NCBI RefSeq assembly: GCF_026262505.1
Contig: NC_067206.1
Span: 32,565,896-32,629,895, forward strand
Direction: 5' to 3'
Source: Trichomonas vaginalis G3
Taxonomy: Eukaryota > Parabasalia > Trichomonadida > Trichomonadidae
DNA: 64,000 nucleotides
Numbering within the stretch: the stretch's first letter is position 1; every line of letters begins with the position of its first letter. The notes under the pieces are model-generated. The model saw nothing but the letters and a program-made list of their open reading frames with translations. It did not search any database and had not been told where the DNA came from. Positions 36,737-47,150 of the stretch are shown here, one piece after another. The position numbers and the translations under genes were made by a program.

Positions 36737-38987
36737 ATGCCACGTAAGCTACGTAAGAATATACGTAAGAGGAAGGGAGCATTGAAACATCCAATAGTAA
36801 AACTGACACCACAACAACAGTTGCAACAACAAATGATGAATGACCCCACTATGTTGCAACAAATGTCAAGCAACCCTATGCTTTTAAACCGAGTTATTGG
36901 TGCACAGAGTGGAGGTTTAAGAGCGGCACTTTTAGCGAAAATGGCAGGCTATGGTGGAGCTGCAGACGGAACAGCTTATAACCCTCAAAGTCAAATGAAT
37001 TTGAGTTCACTCAAAAATCAAATAACAGATGTCAAAAAGTCAAACATAGACATACAGAAACAAATAAGTGAAAACGAAAAGAAACTAGAATATGACAGAC
37101 ACACAAAGAAACTCAATGAGTTAAACGTAGAGAAAAAGAAGAAAGAAGAACAACTGAAAGAACTAAGTACAGAGGAATATGCGAAAAAAGTGTCCAGAAA
37201 AAGCAGCAGAAGTAGCAAAAATGGAACAAGATGTTATAAATTTGAAAAACCATACTACTCAATATAAAGTACTGAAAGATGAAGAGATAAAACAAAAAGC
37301 CATGAAGACATATATGGATAGCGATGAGTATAAAAAAGAAGTTGAAGCAAATGTAAAGGCAGAAAAGCTTTTACAGTTGCAAAACCAAACCGTACAGTAT
37401 GAAAACTTAGCACAAGAAAGTAAAAATAACGACGCAGCCATGCAAAAGGCAATGAAAAGCGCAGATATTATAAAAGCTAATAATGACTGGTTAGATGCCC
37501 AAGCCAACGCTAAAGCAGCCCAACTTATAGGGTCAATAAGGACAAAAATACAAGCGGATGAAGACAGTTCAAATGAAGCTTTAATGAATGCTGACTTTAA
37601 GAATGCCTTCGAAGCTCTTCATAGTAAGGTGAAACTAGTGAACGACTTCTCATCTGGAAAGAAACTGAAGTCTGAAGGTTTCGACAAAGAGTTAAGAGAG
37701 GTAGCACAAAATATGACGAAAATAACAGATGCAGCAACGAGACAGGCAGTTCAAAGTGCCTATGACGCCGTTAGAGCAACTGTTGTGGAAAGTCAAGAAA
37801 AAGAGTTACAACAGACCAAAACAGACCTAGTAAATGCTTTCTTAAAAACGAAAAGTCAGGTAGGACATTATGCTGCAGATGGAACATATGTGCCAGCTGG
37901 TGGAACTTATATACCACCAAACCCTCCAAGAGAAGCACCTGCACCAGGACTACCTAAAACATTTACATCGTCACATGGACACAGACACAGGCATGCACCA
38001 AAACAACAACCAACACAACAACCAACAGTTCAAAATCCAGCACCACAACAACAACCAAAACCAACAGTTCAAAATCCAGCACAGCAACCAACAGTTCAAA
38101 ACCCTGCACAGCAACAACAACCAACAGTTCAAAATCCAGCACAACAACAACAACCAAAACCAACAGTTCAAAACCCTGCACAACAACAACAACCAAAACC
38201 AGCACAACAACCACCTACACAACCAGCACAGCAACCAACAGTTCAAAACCCTGCACAACAACAACCACAAACAGAGCAAGGACATAAAAGAAGTAGAGAA
38301 AAAGGAAACCAAGAATTCTTAAAAATGCTTAAGGAAGATTATGGTTACCCAGATACTCTTGACTTTAGTGACAGATATAAAGAAGCTATTAGAAAGTTCA
38401 AGGAAGGAAATACTGACCCGAACCTATTTAGCTTTATGGTTCAGCACCAAATGGGATATAATTTCAAACCTGGAAAATACAAGCTCGCTAAGGGATATGA
38501 TTTAATAGCATATCATCCAAATGACATGACTGAATTTACTCCGAGATATTTGGTGTCAGAGATAAATGATAATTCAACTCTCTTCATGAAACGCGTAAAA
38601 AATAGAGACGGAACGAAAGAAGAAAGGTTTATGAGTCCGGATGACTTAGATAGGGAACTTGTTAAAAACGGTCTCGGAATATATGAAATGCCAGCAGATG
38701 AGGTACAAGAAACTCCACAGGAAGAAGTTCAGATACAACCAGACATGGAAGAAATAGTTCAGCAACAACAGCTAGAAGAGCCTGAAGGAAACGAACAAGT
38801 CCCTCCTTTGGAAACTAACTTCACAGAACTAGATGAAGATTTGGAACAGCCGAAAAATCTTGACCCTCAACAAGAGTATGAGGTGAATATGGAATCTTTC
38901 CAAGAGTCTAAGAAAAATTCGGCTGACATAGTAGAAGAAATATCGAAAAATGTTCACCGACATACAAAAGACTCCAACATCAGATGA
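36737..38987 (+). CDS. Mav-C part: basic, coiled-coil and Pro/Gln-repeat structural protein region
   Basis: Starts MPRKLRKNIRKRKGALKHPI, an arginine/lysine-rich N-terminus fit for nucleic acid binding. A Gln-rich stretch and a long charged coiled coil follow. Next is a low-complexity block of QQPTVQNPA units (about 38000-38275), then a C-terminal domain with FMVQHQMGYNFKPGKYKLAK and an acidic Gln/Glu end. The whole resembles a large core or scaffold protein. No family recognised. Region is followed by an overlapping start of the next gene. Confidence 0.5.
38000..38275 (+). repeat. Pro/Gln codon repeat (PTVQNPAQQQQPK units)
   Basis: About seven imperfect copies of a CCAACAGTTCAAAAYCC core separated by CAACAACAA runs. 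Read on the opposite strand the same block gives spurious Val/Leu-rich frames. Confidence 0.85.
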
Positions 38988-40143
38988 AAATATTCAGCAT
39001 AGAATGGAAGTACTGAAAGAAAATGTACGCAAATACAATAATCCTTTTTACTTACGACCATATAACGTTCAATCTTTGGCTGAACTCGGTGAAAATAAAA
39101 GGTTAAATTTCAACAAAACATATAGAAATGAAACATTGTTTAAAGTTCATTCAGAACCTAACCAATATGGAAACAAACCTACTTTTGTTTCTGCAGACTA
39201 TGGAACTACAATGAGATGGGGTCATAAAGCTAATCAGGATAGGTGGTTCATAAACTTACAACCTCAATTCCAAGAAGTTGTAGACGCAATGGAAGTGAAT
39301 GGTGAACCAGATATAACGGGTATTTTCAGCGCGGCTTTAATGCCATTGAAAGATATGAAAGATGCAGATATTTTGGACCAGTATGAAATGAACATGGCTG
39401 AGGGAAATATAACACCTGACGTTCTAGAACATTTATCTCAAAGAACTACACAGAACCATAGAGATGGTATATTTGGTGAAGAGTTTAGAAAGAGAGTTAG
39501 GGAGAGAGAAGGAAGAGAACCTATTGTACATGACCTTGCAAACGAAAGTTTGCAAAATGTCATAAAAACTTACTTTGCAGACAATGAAATGAGAAGGGAT
39601 GAATATTTAAGAAAACTCAAATGGACAGTACCAAATGAAATGTTAGTATTGAAAAACATGTTCCATGACAAAATAAAACCAACTACAGAAATAAATGATG
39701 CAAGACTGAAACATTGGGTAAAAGCTTTCCCATTCACAAAAGATATTATTGGTTACATGGAAAGAAAACCAGAATGGCTACAAAAACATATATTTGGAAA
39801 CGAGCTTATTCCATATGGACAAGCTCTGTTTGAAGAGCTTGAACCGGAAACTCAGGAAAGAGTCATGCAAACAATACGCGAAGACTCAAATACAAACTAT
39901 GACAAAATCTTTCTAGGATATAGGTTACCTGAGATGGGCGACCAGAGCCCAAAGGCAAAAAGGACATGGGAAATTTACAACATACTAGGTGAACATGAGG
40001 CAAAGATGCTACAACTTGAAGCAGAGGGCAAGTTACCAAAAGCGACACCAAAGAAGAAGAGAAGAGTAGAACAAAGTGAAAGTAGTGAAGAAGTAACTTC
40101 ATCTAGTGAAAGTAGTGGCAATGAAGGAAAAAAGAAGAGTTAA
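38950..40143 (+). CDS. Mav-C part: 397-residue protein with nuclear-localisation-like C-terminus
   Basis: One open frame, MFTDIQKTPTSDENIQHRME. It is largely helical and charged. Near the end it has ATPKKKRRVEQ, almost the classical monopartite nuclear signal PKKKRKV. A Ser/Glu stretch of casein-kinase-2 type follows (ESSEEVTSSSESSGNEG). Its start overlaps the end of the preceding gene. No family recognised; a nuclear role in replication or assembly is plausible because Maverick DNA must return to the nucleus. Confidence 0.55.
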   Translation: MFTDIQKTPTSDENIQHRMEVLKENVRKYNNPFYLRPYNVQSLAELGENKRLNFNKTYRNETLFKVHSEPNQYGNKPTFVSADYGTTMRWGHKANQDRWFINLQPQFQEVVDAMEVNGEPDITGIFSAALMPLKDMKDADILDQYEMNMAEGNITPDVLEHLSQRTTQNHRDGIFGEEFRKRVREREGREPIVHDLANESLQNVIKTYFADNEMRRDEYLRKLKWTVPNEMLVLKNMFHDKIKPTTEINDARLKHWVKAFPFTKDIIGYMERKPEWLQKHIFGNELIPYGQALFEELEPETQERVMQTIREDSNTNYDKIFLGYRLPEMGDQSPKAKRTWEIYNILGEHEAKMLQLEAEGKLPKATPKKKRRVEQSESSEEVTSSSESSGNEGKKKS

Positions 40144-40246
40144 AGATTCAGTTAAAAAACTCAGTCAGGAAGAAAGTAAAGCTTGGTCCGAGTGGGTTCT
40201 ATTATGACATATAAATCCAACTATTCTATATTTTTACCCATATGAA

Positions 40247-41861
40247 ATGTACGCCGCTCAGAATATAACGCCAACAGTTTTGGATGCCATGAACGGAAAT
40301 GTTTCCGAATGGTATAACGAATGCGACAATGCCATTAGAAGGTCAGAAATAGTTCCTGGAACTTACGAATATACAACTGCTGTTTCTTATGGAAACGTAG
40401 GTGAGTTTGGAGAAGGTTCTTCAACAACAGTAGATATTGCTTGCGACAGGTTTCATATTATTTCTATTGACAACTCATTCTTATACGTGGAACAAGACAT
40501 TGAAATAAAACCTTCTGCCAAGTTGTCTGACAAGAAAGGTTGCAATGGAATTTTCTATGTCGGATACCAATATGCTCCAGAAGTTTTCATGGGAATAAGA
40601 TATATTCTAACTCTGACTTAGTTCAAACAGTAACATGGGCAAACTATGAATGGTTCGCTTTGAGAAACTCAGTACAACCACAAGCTAGAGAACAAACAGA
40701 CCAGTATGCAACTATTGAGAAAATAAGAAGACTTGACCCTAACGTTCCAGGGGTTTATGTTAACCTTTCTGGTTCAGATGGAACTGCTGCCACTAAAGTA
40801 AAACTGAAACTTAGAGTTCCTTTGTCATCTTTCCTCATCTTCAGGTTTTTAAGATACTTACCAAACTGGGCAGGAAAAATTTCTATTGAACTTACTCCAA
40901 GCAAAATAACTTAGTCATTGCACCAACACAAGACCCATTCACTATTACAGACGTAAAGGGAACAAATCAAACGTCATTCGCCGAATTTTGCAAAGACAAA
41001 GTTGACTTAGACTTTGGTTTCTCAAACTTCAACAATGAAGTAAACTATTATTTTCAATGCTGCTGGAACTGCTTGGGACCCAGTTAAGTTCACATGCGAA
41101 CAGTTTGAATGCAAGAGAATAGAAAGCAGACTTGCAGTCTATATGTTGGACCCAGATATTTCAAATGCTTTAGCTGCCAAATATATTGCAGTTCCACTTA
41201 TGTTCCCTATACACCAAATATCTGTCAAAGACTTTGCAGGTGAAGTTGGAAACCAAAAATCCAGGAGCCGCAGGTGCAAGAACAGATATTGCTTTAACAA
41301 CTGCAATGAAACATGCAGATACTATGTTTGTACTGTTCAGACGAAACTATAAAATGACTATTCTTGTTTCTACAACCCTGGTATTAAATATCATATAAAC
41401 ATAGATGGCAAATATTATCCAAGAGAAGAATATTCTACAGTTGAGGATATGGAGGTCATACAACTTGACATTAGATGCTATGAACTTTAACAACAACTTC
41501 ACAACAACCATTAACCCTGAAATGCAAAATTCTATTATGCCATATGTGAAAGTATGGACTCATACAGGAGGTCAAAAAAACTCAATATACAAATGGAGAC
41601 CGTTCAAACTTTTGGCTTGGCATTCCATTTGCTGACTCAGAAGACTTTATGGTGGTATTTCAACTGTTGGTACAGTTCAAATACAATATACTGGTGACAG
41701 AGACGGTCCAGATGAATTGAGAGCAAAGAAGTTTACAAAACCAATAGCACTTTTCACGGAAGATGCTCTTTTGAAGATTCGTTCGATGAAACCTGCTGGG
41801 GCTCCTCAGATTGGCATAACGACAGCTTCTATCGAGCAGATTTTGGCAGCAGGTCAGTAAG
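40247..41861 (+). CDS. Mav-C part: major capsid protein (double jelly-roll type)
   Basis: MYAAQNITPTVLDAMNGNVS opens a region with the order expected of Polinton MCP. An early strand has a Trp/Tyr motif; then comes KLKLRVPLSSFLIFRFLRYL with PNWAGKISIELTPS, which parallels LRLRIPVRRFLPLEAIRFIP and GNIQLKVKF of the Mav-D protein. A later ESRLAVYMLDPDISNALA parallels IHPKSFSLDPNIYTELVEHY. Two jelly rolls per subunit build pseudo-hexameric capsomers in the family. This copy is broken. Confidence 0.7.
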
Positions 41862-42177
41862 TTGTTCTTGAACTGACTTCTCTCCGTCAAATATTGACAG
41901 TACGCCAGTTTTGACATAATATTGTATTATAAACTTTCCTTTAGTAATATCTGTAAGTTTTGAAGTTATATTTTTGTCTGCTTCAAGAACTTTCACCATT
42001 TCAGTTATACCAACTTTCTTTGCTTTATTATGAAAATATTTAGGTTCAGCAAAAGACTGCTATTCTATAACATTTTCCATTGTTTGTGTAAAGAACTATT
42101 CTGTCAATGTATTTGTATTGTTTGTGAGTATAAACTTTGTTCTGCTTCAATTCAATAAGATATCCGAATACGTCCAT
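41829..42177 (-). CDS. Mav-C part: small unknown protein region
   Basis: ATG at 42177 gives MDVFGYLIELKQNKVYTHKQ. Further down are KAKKVGITEMVKVLEADKNI and GKFIIQYYVKTGVLSIFDGE. The 3' end overlaps the capsid gene end tail-to-tail. Position matches that of the 133-residue gene of Mav-B (before the Cys-Cys gene), though sequence similarity is not obvious. Confidence 0.4.
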
Positions 42178-42195
42178 CTTTTTATTCTAAGTAAA
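42178..42195. promoter_or_regulatory. Mav-C divergent promoter, 18 bp
   Basis: CTTTTTATTCTAAGTAAA lies between two opposed start codons and repeats the ATTCTNANTAAA style of the Mav-B divergent promoter at 11330. Confidence 0.5.
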
Positions 42196-42773
42196 ATGTC
42201 ATTTCCGAAAAATAGAAGCGTAAGTGTTTCAAAAGGTTTAATGGCGGTGGCAGATGTGAAGTTAAATTCACCAACTCAAACAAACAGTCAAAGTGTTGTT
42301 GTCAATGTCAAAGACAGAGATGTTGAAGTGGGGAAACCATACGAAGACGAAGATGTATAACAATTGTTCCTGTAAAAGAACCAACATATCCTGAAGTTAA
42401 CAGAGACTTAAGTTCTGTTGCAGATATTCGAAACGACTACCAACAACTGAAAGACAAACTTCAAACTCAGGAGAAGATTTGTCAAGCTTTAAGTATAATG
42501 TTAAACTTGGTCGAACACAACCCTGTAAAAGTGAACTCATATGTCATTGCACCTCATGAAGTTTTGAAAGAACTATTGAAACTTTTGACAGAGGCAGACG
42601 ATATAAACATCAAAGAAATAGAACCCGACATTAGTTGCTGTGGTGTTTCATATAATGTCATTGACAAGATATACGTTATGAAAGGAGGTGAAACGTTGAA
42701 CTTAAAGTATAGTTTCCCAGACGTTATAAAAATATTTGACGACCACAACATTTCATTAAAATTTATTTGCTAA
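42196..42773 (+). CDS. Mav-C part: Cys-Cys protein region, homologue of Mav-B 9686-10299
   Basis: ATG at 42196 gives MSFPKNRSVSVSKGLMAVAD. The C-terminal half has KEIEPDISCCGVSYNVIDKI and LKYSF, ending SLKFIC. This parallels DPEIECCGQTPLFMKIG and KYKYS of Mav-B. Function unknown; conserved position before the minor-capsid-like gene in both elements. Confidence 0.5.
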
Positions 42774-42777
42774 GTAA

Positions 42778-43575
42778 ATGGCAGAAGACATAATGGTTTA
42801 TACTATTACGACTAAAAACCCTGAGTCATATAATTCTATAACAACAAACTTACAAAGTCCTCAAGGACGATATTGTAAACTAACCTTAAACACAATGACG
42901 ACTAAAGCCTGTTTTGCTCTTTTGACACCAGAAGACTTTATTGTTGTGAATGGTAAAAAATACTCCTTTGAAGATACTTACTCAGATATACCACCAACAG
43001 GTTTTGTTGACTTATTTAATACTTTAAGTACGGGTGTAACATGTGCTGCAACTAGAGCAGGTTTTATTATGTTTGGATGTCCGACTGAGTTTACTATAAA
43101 CGATATGAGCTATAATACAAAACTTATTTCTGGTTTTTACTACCAACAGTTTCCTATAACAGGAAAAGGTGTCATACAAGGTTTGTCTATTCCATTGACA
43201 TTAAGCACACCAATCTTATATATTGTTTCAAACTTAGGTTCAAAGTGTTATTCGAATGTCGACAGAAACTATTATGACCAAAAGATACTTATGCGTATAA
43301 ACAATACTTTCTCTGCTGGTTTGCCTATTGTTCATTCGAATGCAGAATTTTCAACCTTAGTGAACTCAAACACTTTGGCAAGTATAACGTTGACATTAGT
43401 TGACGCAAACTTTGTTCCTGTAAAACTTTTATGTCCTATGTATTTGTCAATGACGGCAGAAAGTTTCGAATTGGAAGATGCAACTGGTGAAAGTATTGTA
43501 TTACAAGAACAACTTCAACAACAAATAGCTCAAGAACACCAAATGCAACAAATGGAACAACAAAGTCAAGAATAA
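42778..43575 (+). CDS. Mav-C part: 265-residue minor-capsid-like protein
   Basis: One open frame, MAEDIMVYTITTKNPESYNS, predicted beta-rich. It has the closing motif LTLVDANFVPVKLLCPMYL, like the Mav-A and Mav-B homologues, and then a Gln-rich tail (QEQLQQQIAQEHQMQQME). Begins 4 bp after the stop of the preceding gene. Structural role inferred from the family pattern and from the neighbouring capsid gene. Confidence 0.5.
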   Translation: MAEDIMVYTITTKNPESYNSITTNLQSPQGRYCKLTLNTMTTKACFALLTPEDFIVVNGKKYSFEDTYSDIPPTGFVDLFNTLSTGVTCAATRAGFIMFGCPTEFTINDMSYNTKLISGFYYQQFPITGKGVIQGLSIPLTLSTPILYIVSNLGSKCYSNVDRNYYDQKILMRINNTFSAGLPIVHSNAEFSTLVNSNTLASITLTLVDANFVPVKLLCPMYLSMTAESFELEDATGESIVLQEQLQQQIAQEHQMQQMEQQSQE

Positions 43576-43604
43576 AAAAATAATTTTTTTTTATTTTTAT
43601 AAAA

Positions 43605-44840
43605 ATGTACAGAATAGATGTTTCAGATTTTTATGACTTCCAAGCATTCAGAAATATGTGTCCATTTAGAGAATATAACAAAGCAGTCGAGAATTTGAAA
43701 CGTTTAGTCATTTATGTTGACTCTGCCCCAGAATGTTATGTCATGAAAGAATGGGATGTTGTTTTTAACAAACCAAGAGCAACAATAGTGTCTGAACAAG
43801 AATGTAGACAGAAACTTAAGAAAATAAAAGTCGTACAAGTTGGCATGAAGATGTTAGATGCTTGGGATATCTTATTGTCAAAGTTAGAAGATTTTTCAGT
43901 TCGTGGTATAAAGTTTTATACACCTTCTCCAAACTTCTATTCTATCTTCACTGGATATAAATATGAACAAGTAGAATGGAAAGAAAATATTATAGAAGCT
44001 TGGTTAGACCATGTCAAAGAAATTATATGCAATGGAAACGAAAGAGTCTATGAGTATATCTTATGTTGGTTTGCAAATATCTTACAACATCCAAGTGCTA
44101 AAAATGAAACTGCTCTCATTATAATTGGAAAACAAGGAACAGGTAAGAACACATTCTTTACAGATATCTTATGCAAACTATTAGAAGGTTATTCGAACCC
44201 TAATATGACAAACTTAGAAAACATCTGCGGTAAATTTAACTCTTCAATTGAGAATATGAAACTTATAGTTTGCAATGAACTTCAAAGTATAGATACAACA
44301 AAAGTTTTGAACTCAGATGCTTTGAAGAGTCTTATAACAGACAAAGTTGGAGTTGTTGAAAGAAAGTATAAAGACCAAAGAGTTTGTGAAAATGTTGCAA
44401 ACTTCATTATGGTTTCAAACAATGCTGTTCCGATGAAGTTAGAAAGTTCTGACAGAAGATATGTAGTTGTCAGAACGTCAGATTCTCATATGCAAGATAC
44501 AGAATATTTTGACGACTTAGCAGAAACTTTGACATCTGACTTTTACAACCACTTGTTCTCATATTTCATGACATTAGATATTTTTAAGTTCAATCCAAGA
44601 CAAATTCCACATACCGAAGAGAGACAAACATTGTTAGAAGCAAACAAGAGTGTATATGAACTGTTCATAGAAGAAAGCGACTTTGAGTGTTTAGATGAAA
44701 AGTCTTTATATGATGAATATAAACAATATTGTCAAGAGTATGGTTATATGCCAGCGTCTAAACGAACATTCTTGGCAAATGTCAAAAGTCTTTTAGACGT
44801 ACAGAATGGTGTATATACAAAGAAAATTTTTTCTGAGTAA
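43605..44840 (+). CDS. Mav-C part: SF3 helicase (D5/primase-helicase C-terminal type)
   Basis: One open frame of 411 residues. Walker A is IIGKQGTGKNTF (about residues 173-184), Walker B LIVCNEL (about 220-226), motif C NFIMVSN (about 266-272), and arginine finger SDRRYVVV (near 282). The N-terminal 130 residues show no primase motif that I recognise. SF3 helicases unwind DNA at viral origins as hexamers. Such a helicase beside PolB is seen in several virus-like elements but is not part of the core Polinton set. Preceded by an A/T tract TTTTTATAAAA directly before the ATG. Confidence 0.88.
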   Translation: MYRIDVSDFYDFQAFRNMCPFREYNKAVENLKRLVIYVDSAPECYVMKEWDVVFNKPRATIVSEQECRQKLKKIKVVQVGMKMLDAWDILLSKLEDFSVRGIKFYTPSPNFYSIFTGYKYEQVEWKENIIEAWLDHVKEIICNGNERVYEYILCWFANILQHPSAKNETALIIIGKQGTGKNTFFTDILCKLLEGYSNPNMTNLENICGKFNSSIENMKLIVCNELQSIDTTKVLNSDALKSLITDKVGVVERKYKDQRVCENVANFIMVSNNAVPMKLESSDRRYVVVRTSDSHMQDTEYFDDLAETLTSDFYNHLFSYFMTLDIFKFNPRQIPHTEERQTLLEANKSVYELFIEESDFECLDEKSLYDEYKQYCQEYGYMPASKRTFLANVKSLLDVQNGVYTKKIFSE

Positions 44841-44876
44841 ATTTTAAAAAAAATATTTTTTTATCCGATAGAAAAG

Positions 44877-45197
44877 ATGACGAAATATATTTCAGTAAAC
44901 AAGTACATGTCAGGACTTAAAGAAGAACTAGACCCATTCACATATTTGAATGTTTACTTCTACCATTTTGAAAAGTCTTCATTCAGCAAAGTTTGGAACA
45001 TCGAACCAGTTAAGTTTGCTGTTGTGACTAAAAATGGTGCGAAATTTGAAGACTTAGACATAGAAGGTTTGTTAACAGTCAAAGAAAGTTTTGACAGAAG
45101 GTTCTCAAACCTTAAAGAAGGCAAAGCATACAAACTTGTTATACCTTATGAACCAAAAAAACAGACGACTATGAATATTATGAGTCTAAAGTTGTAG
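44877..45197 (+). CDS. Mav-C part: 106-residue unknown protein
   Basis: MTKYISVNKYMSGLKEELDP begins a protein with KFAVVTKNGAKFEDLDIEGL and LKEGKAYKLVIPYEPKK. It starts 36 bp after the helicase with the same TTTTTTATCCGATAG type leader. The beta-strand/lysine pattern resembles small single-strand DNA-binding folds, but no specific motif supports that. Confidence 0.45.
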   Translation: MTKYISVNKYMSGLKEELDPFTYLNVYFYHFEKSSFSKVWNIEPVKFAVVTKNGAKFEDLDIEGLLTVKESFDRRFSNLKEGKAYKLVIPYEPKKQTTMNIMSLKL

Positions 45198-45308
45198 AAG
45201 TTCAAGGTAAATTGGGTAAAAAGATTTTAGAGTCTAAGCCAGTGTTTACTCCTAAAGAGGAAGAGAACATTGACATTGACCCAGAAATGTTCTTAAAAAT
45301 TTTATATT

Positions 45309-45790
45309 TTACATGTCAAATTTCTTTTTCTCTGGAACTGGTTCAGGTTCATTCTTCTCTTCTTCTTTTTTCTCTTTCTTTTCTTTCTTCTTCTTTTCTT
45401 TCTTCTTCTTTTCTGGTGGAGATATGTCAAATTTCTCAGAACCATATCTATGTAAAAGTTCTTTGTCCTTTAATAGCTCATCTATTCTGTTTTCTATTTC
45501 ATCTTCAAGAACAGCGCATGTGTCTTCTTTGCACTCTAAGAACTTTTGTTGGACTTCATCTTTCCAATCGGCGTCATCTCTGTCAACAAGTCTGTCATTG
45601 ACAAATTTTAAGACTGCTCTTTGTAATGTTTTATGGTTCTTGTCATATTCCCAGAAACAGAACTTTAGAACAAATTCACCTTTCTTGTTGACACTATGTA
45701 AGATTTTATGGTCTACAGATGTTTTGCTGTCAAAAAGCTTGTCTCGAATATAGATAGCGAAATCGCTAGACTTTTTCTAAAAGATAAAAA
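45309..45790 (-). CDS. Mav-C part: unknown protein with Lys/Glu-rich C-terminus
   Basis: Minus-strand coding region: SSDFAIYIRDKLFDSKTSVD, then FCFWEYDKNHKTLQRAVLKF, LECKEDTCAVLEDEIENRID, and a tail of KKKKKEKKK type ending PEPVPEKKKFDM. The plus strand shows only Phe/Ser-rich shadow frames here. No clear ATG is visible. Divergent from the ATPase gene. Function unknown. Confidence 0.45.
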
Positions 45791-45808
45791 TTTTAATTTT
45801 CTAAAAAT

Positions 45809-46683
45809 ATGTTAGAAAAAAATTTGCTGACATTGACAAGAAATTTGAGAATGTTTTAAACAAGAACAAGAGGAAGTTAGAAAATGCTCAGATAAAGCCT
45901 ATACATGACAAGTTCTTATTTGCTCAGAATGGTATAACAGGTCTAATTGCACCACCTGGGTCGGGTAAGACTTTCACTTATCTTAAAATGGCTGCACAAC
46001 AACAAGAACTAGATGAGAAGAACCCATTCTATGAGTTAGTTGTTATTTGTTCGACTTCTGGTCAATTTGACCAAACCGTCAATTCGTTCAAAGATATTAT
46101 AAAGAAGTCTAAGTTAGTATGTATAAAGGATACTGAGTTGTTAGATTGGATAAAGAAGTACCAAAGAAGGGTTTTGAAGTACAATGCTATAAATGAGTAT
46201 ATAAATTCTAAGTTTAAAGACCCAAATGAGGAAATGCAGAGAATATTAGAGAAGAAACACTTCAGAAACAAACAGAAAGAGATAGAATACATTTCTAAGA
46301 AATTGCAATCTTACGATTGGAAGACTTACCCTCATAGGTGTCTTCTTATCTTAGATGATTTCGCCTCTCATCCTTTGTTAAAGAATAGAGAACAAGATAT
46401 GTGTCGAATTCTTAAGAAGCTCAGACACTTTAACATCTCAGTCGTAATATGTGTACAGACAGCAAAGAGTTTAAGTAAGGATGTTAAAAGAATATTTACT
46501 GACATAATACTTTTCCCCGGATTGTCCGAAGACGATTTCATGGAACTTATGAAAGAGTCCATGGCAGGTAAGTTTGACAGACATGAACTCTGGGAGAAGT
46601 ATAAAGTCATACAAGACCCTCATACTTCTTTCAGAATTCATATCTACGCAAACAAAGTTCAAATTGTAAAAAGTCAAGCTTGA
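45809..46683 (+). CDS. Mav-C part: FtsK/HerA-type packaging ATPase
   Basis: Walker A GLIAPPGSGKTFTY and Walker B CLLILDDFASHP, with the helix KKLRHFNISVVICVQTAKSL after it. This parallels VRHYHLTVAILMQTWRFL of Mav-B. Same family (A32-like packaging ATPase) but clearly diverged. Start codon not evident on the 5' side; the region belongs to a broken element. Confidence 0.82.
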
Positions 46684-46702
46684 AAAATCTAAGTGTTTAG
46701 TC

Positions 46703-46882
46703 TTAGTAAGATGGTAGCTTCTTAAAGCAAATACCATTGCTGAGTTTTATGTACGTGAAGAGAAGTACAATGAATTCAATTACGAGTACAATTGCAATGA
46801 CAACTAAGGCAACTATTTTTGTCTTTTGCCAGCAAGGGTACTTCTTCTCTTCCAATGGTTCGGCAGAACTATACTCACTCAT
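46703..46882 (-). CDS. Mav-C part: small membrane protein
   Basis: ATG at 46882 gives MSEYSSAEPLEEKKYPCWQK, then one strong membrane helix (IVALVVIAIVLVIEFIVLLF) and a short basic end (KLSNGICFKKLPSY). About 59 residues. The topology suggests a tail inserted in a cellular or virion membrane; partner unknown. Confidence 0.55.
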   Translation of the reverse strand: MSEYSSAEPLEEKKYPCWQKTKIVALVVIAIVLVIEFIVLLFTYIKLSNGICFKKLPSY

Positions 46883-46926
46883 GAGAAATGCCAAAACGGT
46901 TTAATAGAAAAAGTGTCATTTTTTTC

Positions 46927-47115
46927 ATGTCCGAAGACTCGAAGGTGCAACACTTCCAAAATACCGACGAACTCAGAAGAGCAGCATGGCAGTATGTTCT
47001 TGACAACTTCTTTGAGTTCTCCAGGTACACCTTGGAAAATGCTGAAGAACTCCGACACAGAGAATTTGGAGAAATTGCACTCCAATACTACCTTGACAAA
47101 CAAAGGGTAAATTAA
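46927..47115 (+). CDS. Mav-C part: 62-residue acidic helical protein
   Basis: ATG at 46927 gives MSEDSKVQHFQNTDELRRAA, followed by WQYVLDNFFEFSRYTLENAE. It is preceded by AAAAAGTGTCATTTTTTTC, a leader similar to that before the next gene (AAAAAGTGACATTTTT), so the two may share promoter type. No family recognised. Confidence 0.5.
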   Translation: MSEDSKVQHFQNTDELRRAAWQYVLDNFFEFSRYTLENAEELRHREFGEIALQYYLDKQRVN

Positions 47116-47150
47116 GACTAAAAACTTAACGTTTAAAAAGTGACATTTTT

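Noticed and set aside
37963-38312. Val/Leu-rich minus-strand frames
   Set aside because: Antisense of the Pro/Gln codon repeat; apparent membrane segments are artefacts.
45313-45753. Phe/Ser-rich plus-strand frames
   Set aside because: Antisense of the Lys/Glu-rich minus-strand gene.
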